The position numbers and the translations under genes are program-made. A stretch of 5,970 nt of DNA from Asaia bogorensis. Lineage in GTDB: Bacteria > Pseudomonadota > Alphaproteobacteria > Acetobacterales > Acetobacteraceae. Position 1 is the first letter of the stretch; the number at the start of each line of letters is the position of its first letter. The stretch lies in NCBI GenBank assembly GCA_945871455.1, contig CAMBXJ010000285.1, positions 1 through 5,970 of the forward strand, read 5' to 3'. This document shows positions 5,671-5,970 of the stretch, piece after piece. The notes under the pieces are model-generated. The model was not told the DNA's origin and searched no databases. It saw only the letters and a program-made list of their open reading frames with translations.

Positions 5671-5970
5671 TCAAGCCGGCCAGATGCGTTCGAACACGGC
5701 GGGGGATCCCTGATCCAGCCGCAGATGCGGGCGCACCCGCTTCGTCCAGGGGTTGGCCGAGCGCGCCGCGTCCCATTCTTTCGTGTCCGGCACGTTGGGG
5801 TTGGCGAAATCGTAGACGGTCAGGTATTTCGGCTCCGCCTCGATCGCCATGAAGCGGCGGGCACCGAGGACGCCGGGGACCTTCAGGAAATCCGGGATGA
5901 AAACGGTGTTATACCAGTCGTTGTACTCGTCTTCCATCGCCGGGGGGATGTCCATGCGGCCCATCTGCAG
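5671..5970 (-). CDS. Small EthD/Dabb-like (ferredoxin-like fold) protein, 5' end outside window
   Basis: The frame is open at the window edge. From an internal ATG at 5964 it reads 97 residues, with two more (LQ) before the edge. MGRMDIPPAMEDEYNDWYNT then FIPDFLKVPGVLGARRF is typical of small alpha+beta barrel proteins in which an acidic, tryptophan-bearing helix (ExEYNDWYN) is followed by an IPxxLxVPGVxxARRF helix-strand. PKYLTVYDFANPNV (45-58) supplies the next strand. The first strand is probably only partly present, so the true start likely lies beyond 5970 and M at 5964 is internal. Relatives act as small dimeric enzymes or accessory proteins in aromatic or other catabolic pathways; no specific reaction can be named. 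The stop lies 14 nt before the lipocalin-like gene, with which it forms an operon. Confidence 0.82.
   Translation of the reverse strand: MQMGRMDIPPAMEDEYNDWYNTVFIPDFLKVPGVLGARRFMAIEAEPKYLTVYDFANPNVPDTKEWDAARSANPWTKRVRPHLRLDQGSPAVFERIWPA

Noticed and set aside
5657..5776. Longer start for the lipocalin-like gene at ATG 5776
   Set aside because: It overlaps the upstream gene by about 100 bp, while GTG at 5656 has a strong, well-spaced GGGAGG and begins right at the conserved family N-terminus.

Overview
This is GC-rich DNA from what is most likely an alphaproteobacterium, perhaps an Acetobacteraceae or other Rhodospirillales relative. Three things suggest this: long antisense shadow frames, the gene families present, and copies of a CGTC-N-T-N-GCCGGG / CCCGGC-type intergenic palindrome typical of alphaproteobacteria. 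No phage, IS, CRISPR, tRNA or rRNA was seen. Five genes lie on the minus strand and one on the plus strand; the outermost two are cut by the window edges.

Layout, left to right. (1) 1-764, minus: N-terminal 254 residues of a metal-dependent amidohydrolase (dihydroorotase/deacetylase-like). (2) 765-1114: no gene; it holds a large imperfect inverted repeat built from two copies of the intergenic palindrome. (3) 1115-1963, minus: a DUF6502-type protein with a helix-turn-helix-like segment. (4) 1964-2155: an AT-rich divergent control region with two near-identical 17-bp palindromes (GTGGG-N7-CCCAC). One of them fills the spacer of a good sigma-70-type promoter for the plus-strand gene. (5) 2156-2896, plus: a small histidine kinase of the HWE/HisKA_2 type with no sensor domain. 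(6) 2941-5025, minus: a complete, cytoplasmic-looking molybdopterin oxidoreductase with an Fe4S4 N-terminus. (7) 5026-5260: no gene; a 26-bp perfect direct repeat in two copies 92 bp apart, the distal one running into a perfect 15-bp-stem palindrome. (8) 5261-5656, minus: a lipocalin-like small protein started by GTG behind a strong GGGAGG. (9) 5671-5970, minus: a small protein resembling the EthD/Dabb ferredoxin-like fold, cut at its 5' end, 14 nt upstream of the lipocalin-like gene and surely co-transcribed with it.

How the parts may work together. The minus-strand set (small barrel protein, lipocalin-like protein, molybdoenzyme, and further on an amidohydrolase) looks like a catabolic neighbourhood for an unknown organic substrate, but only the first two genes are a clear operon. 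The DUF6502 gene and the sensorless kinase diverge from a shared control region and look like a regulatory pair. The most interesting signal is this region: an uncharacterised, possibly DNA-binding DUF6502 protein beside twin operator-like palindromes that overlap the promoter of a kinase gene.
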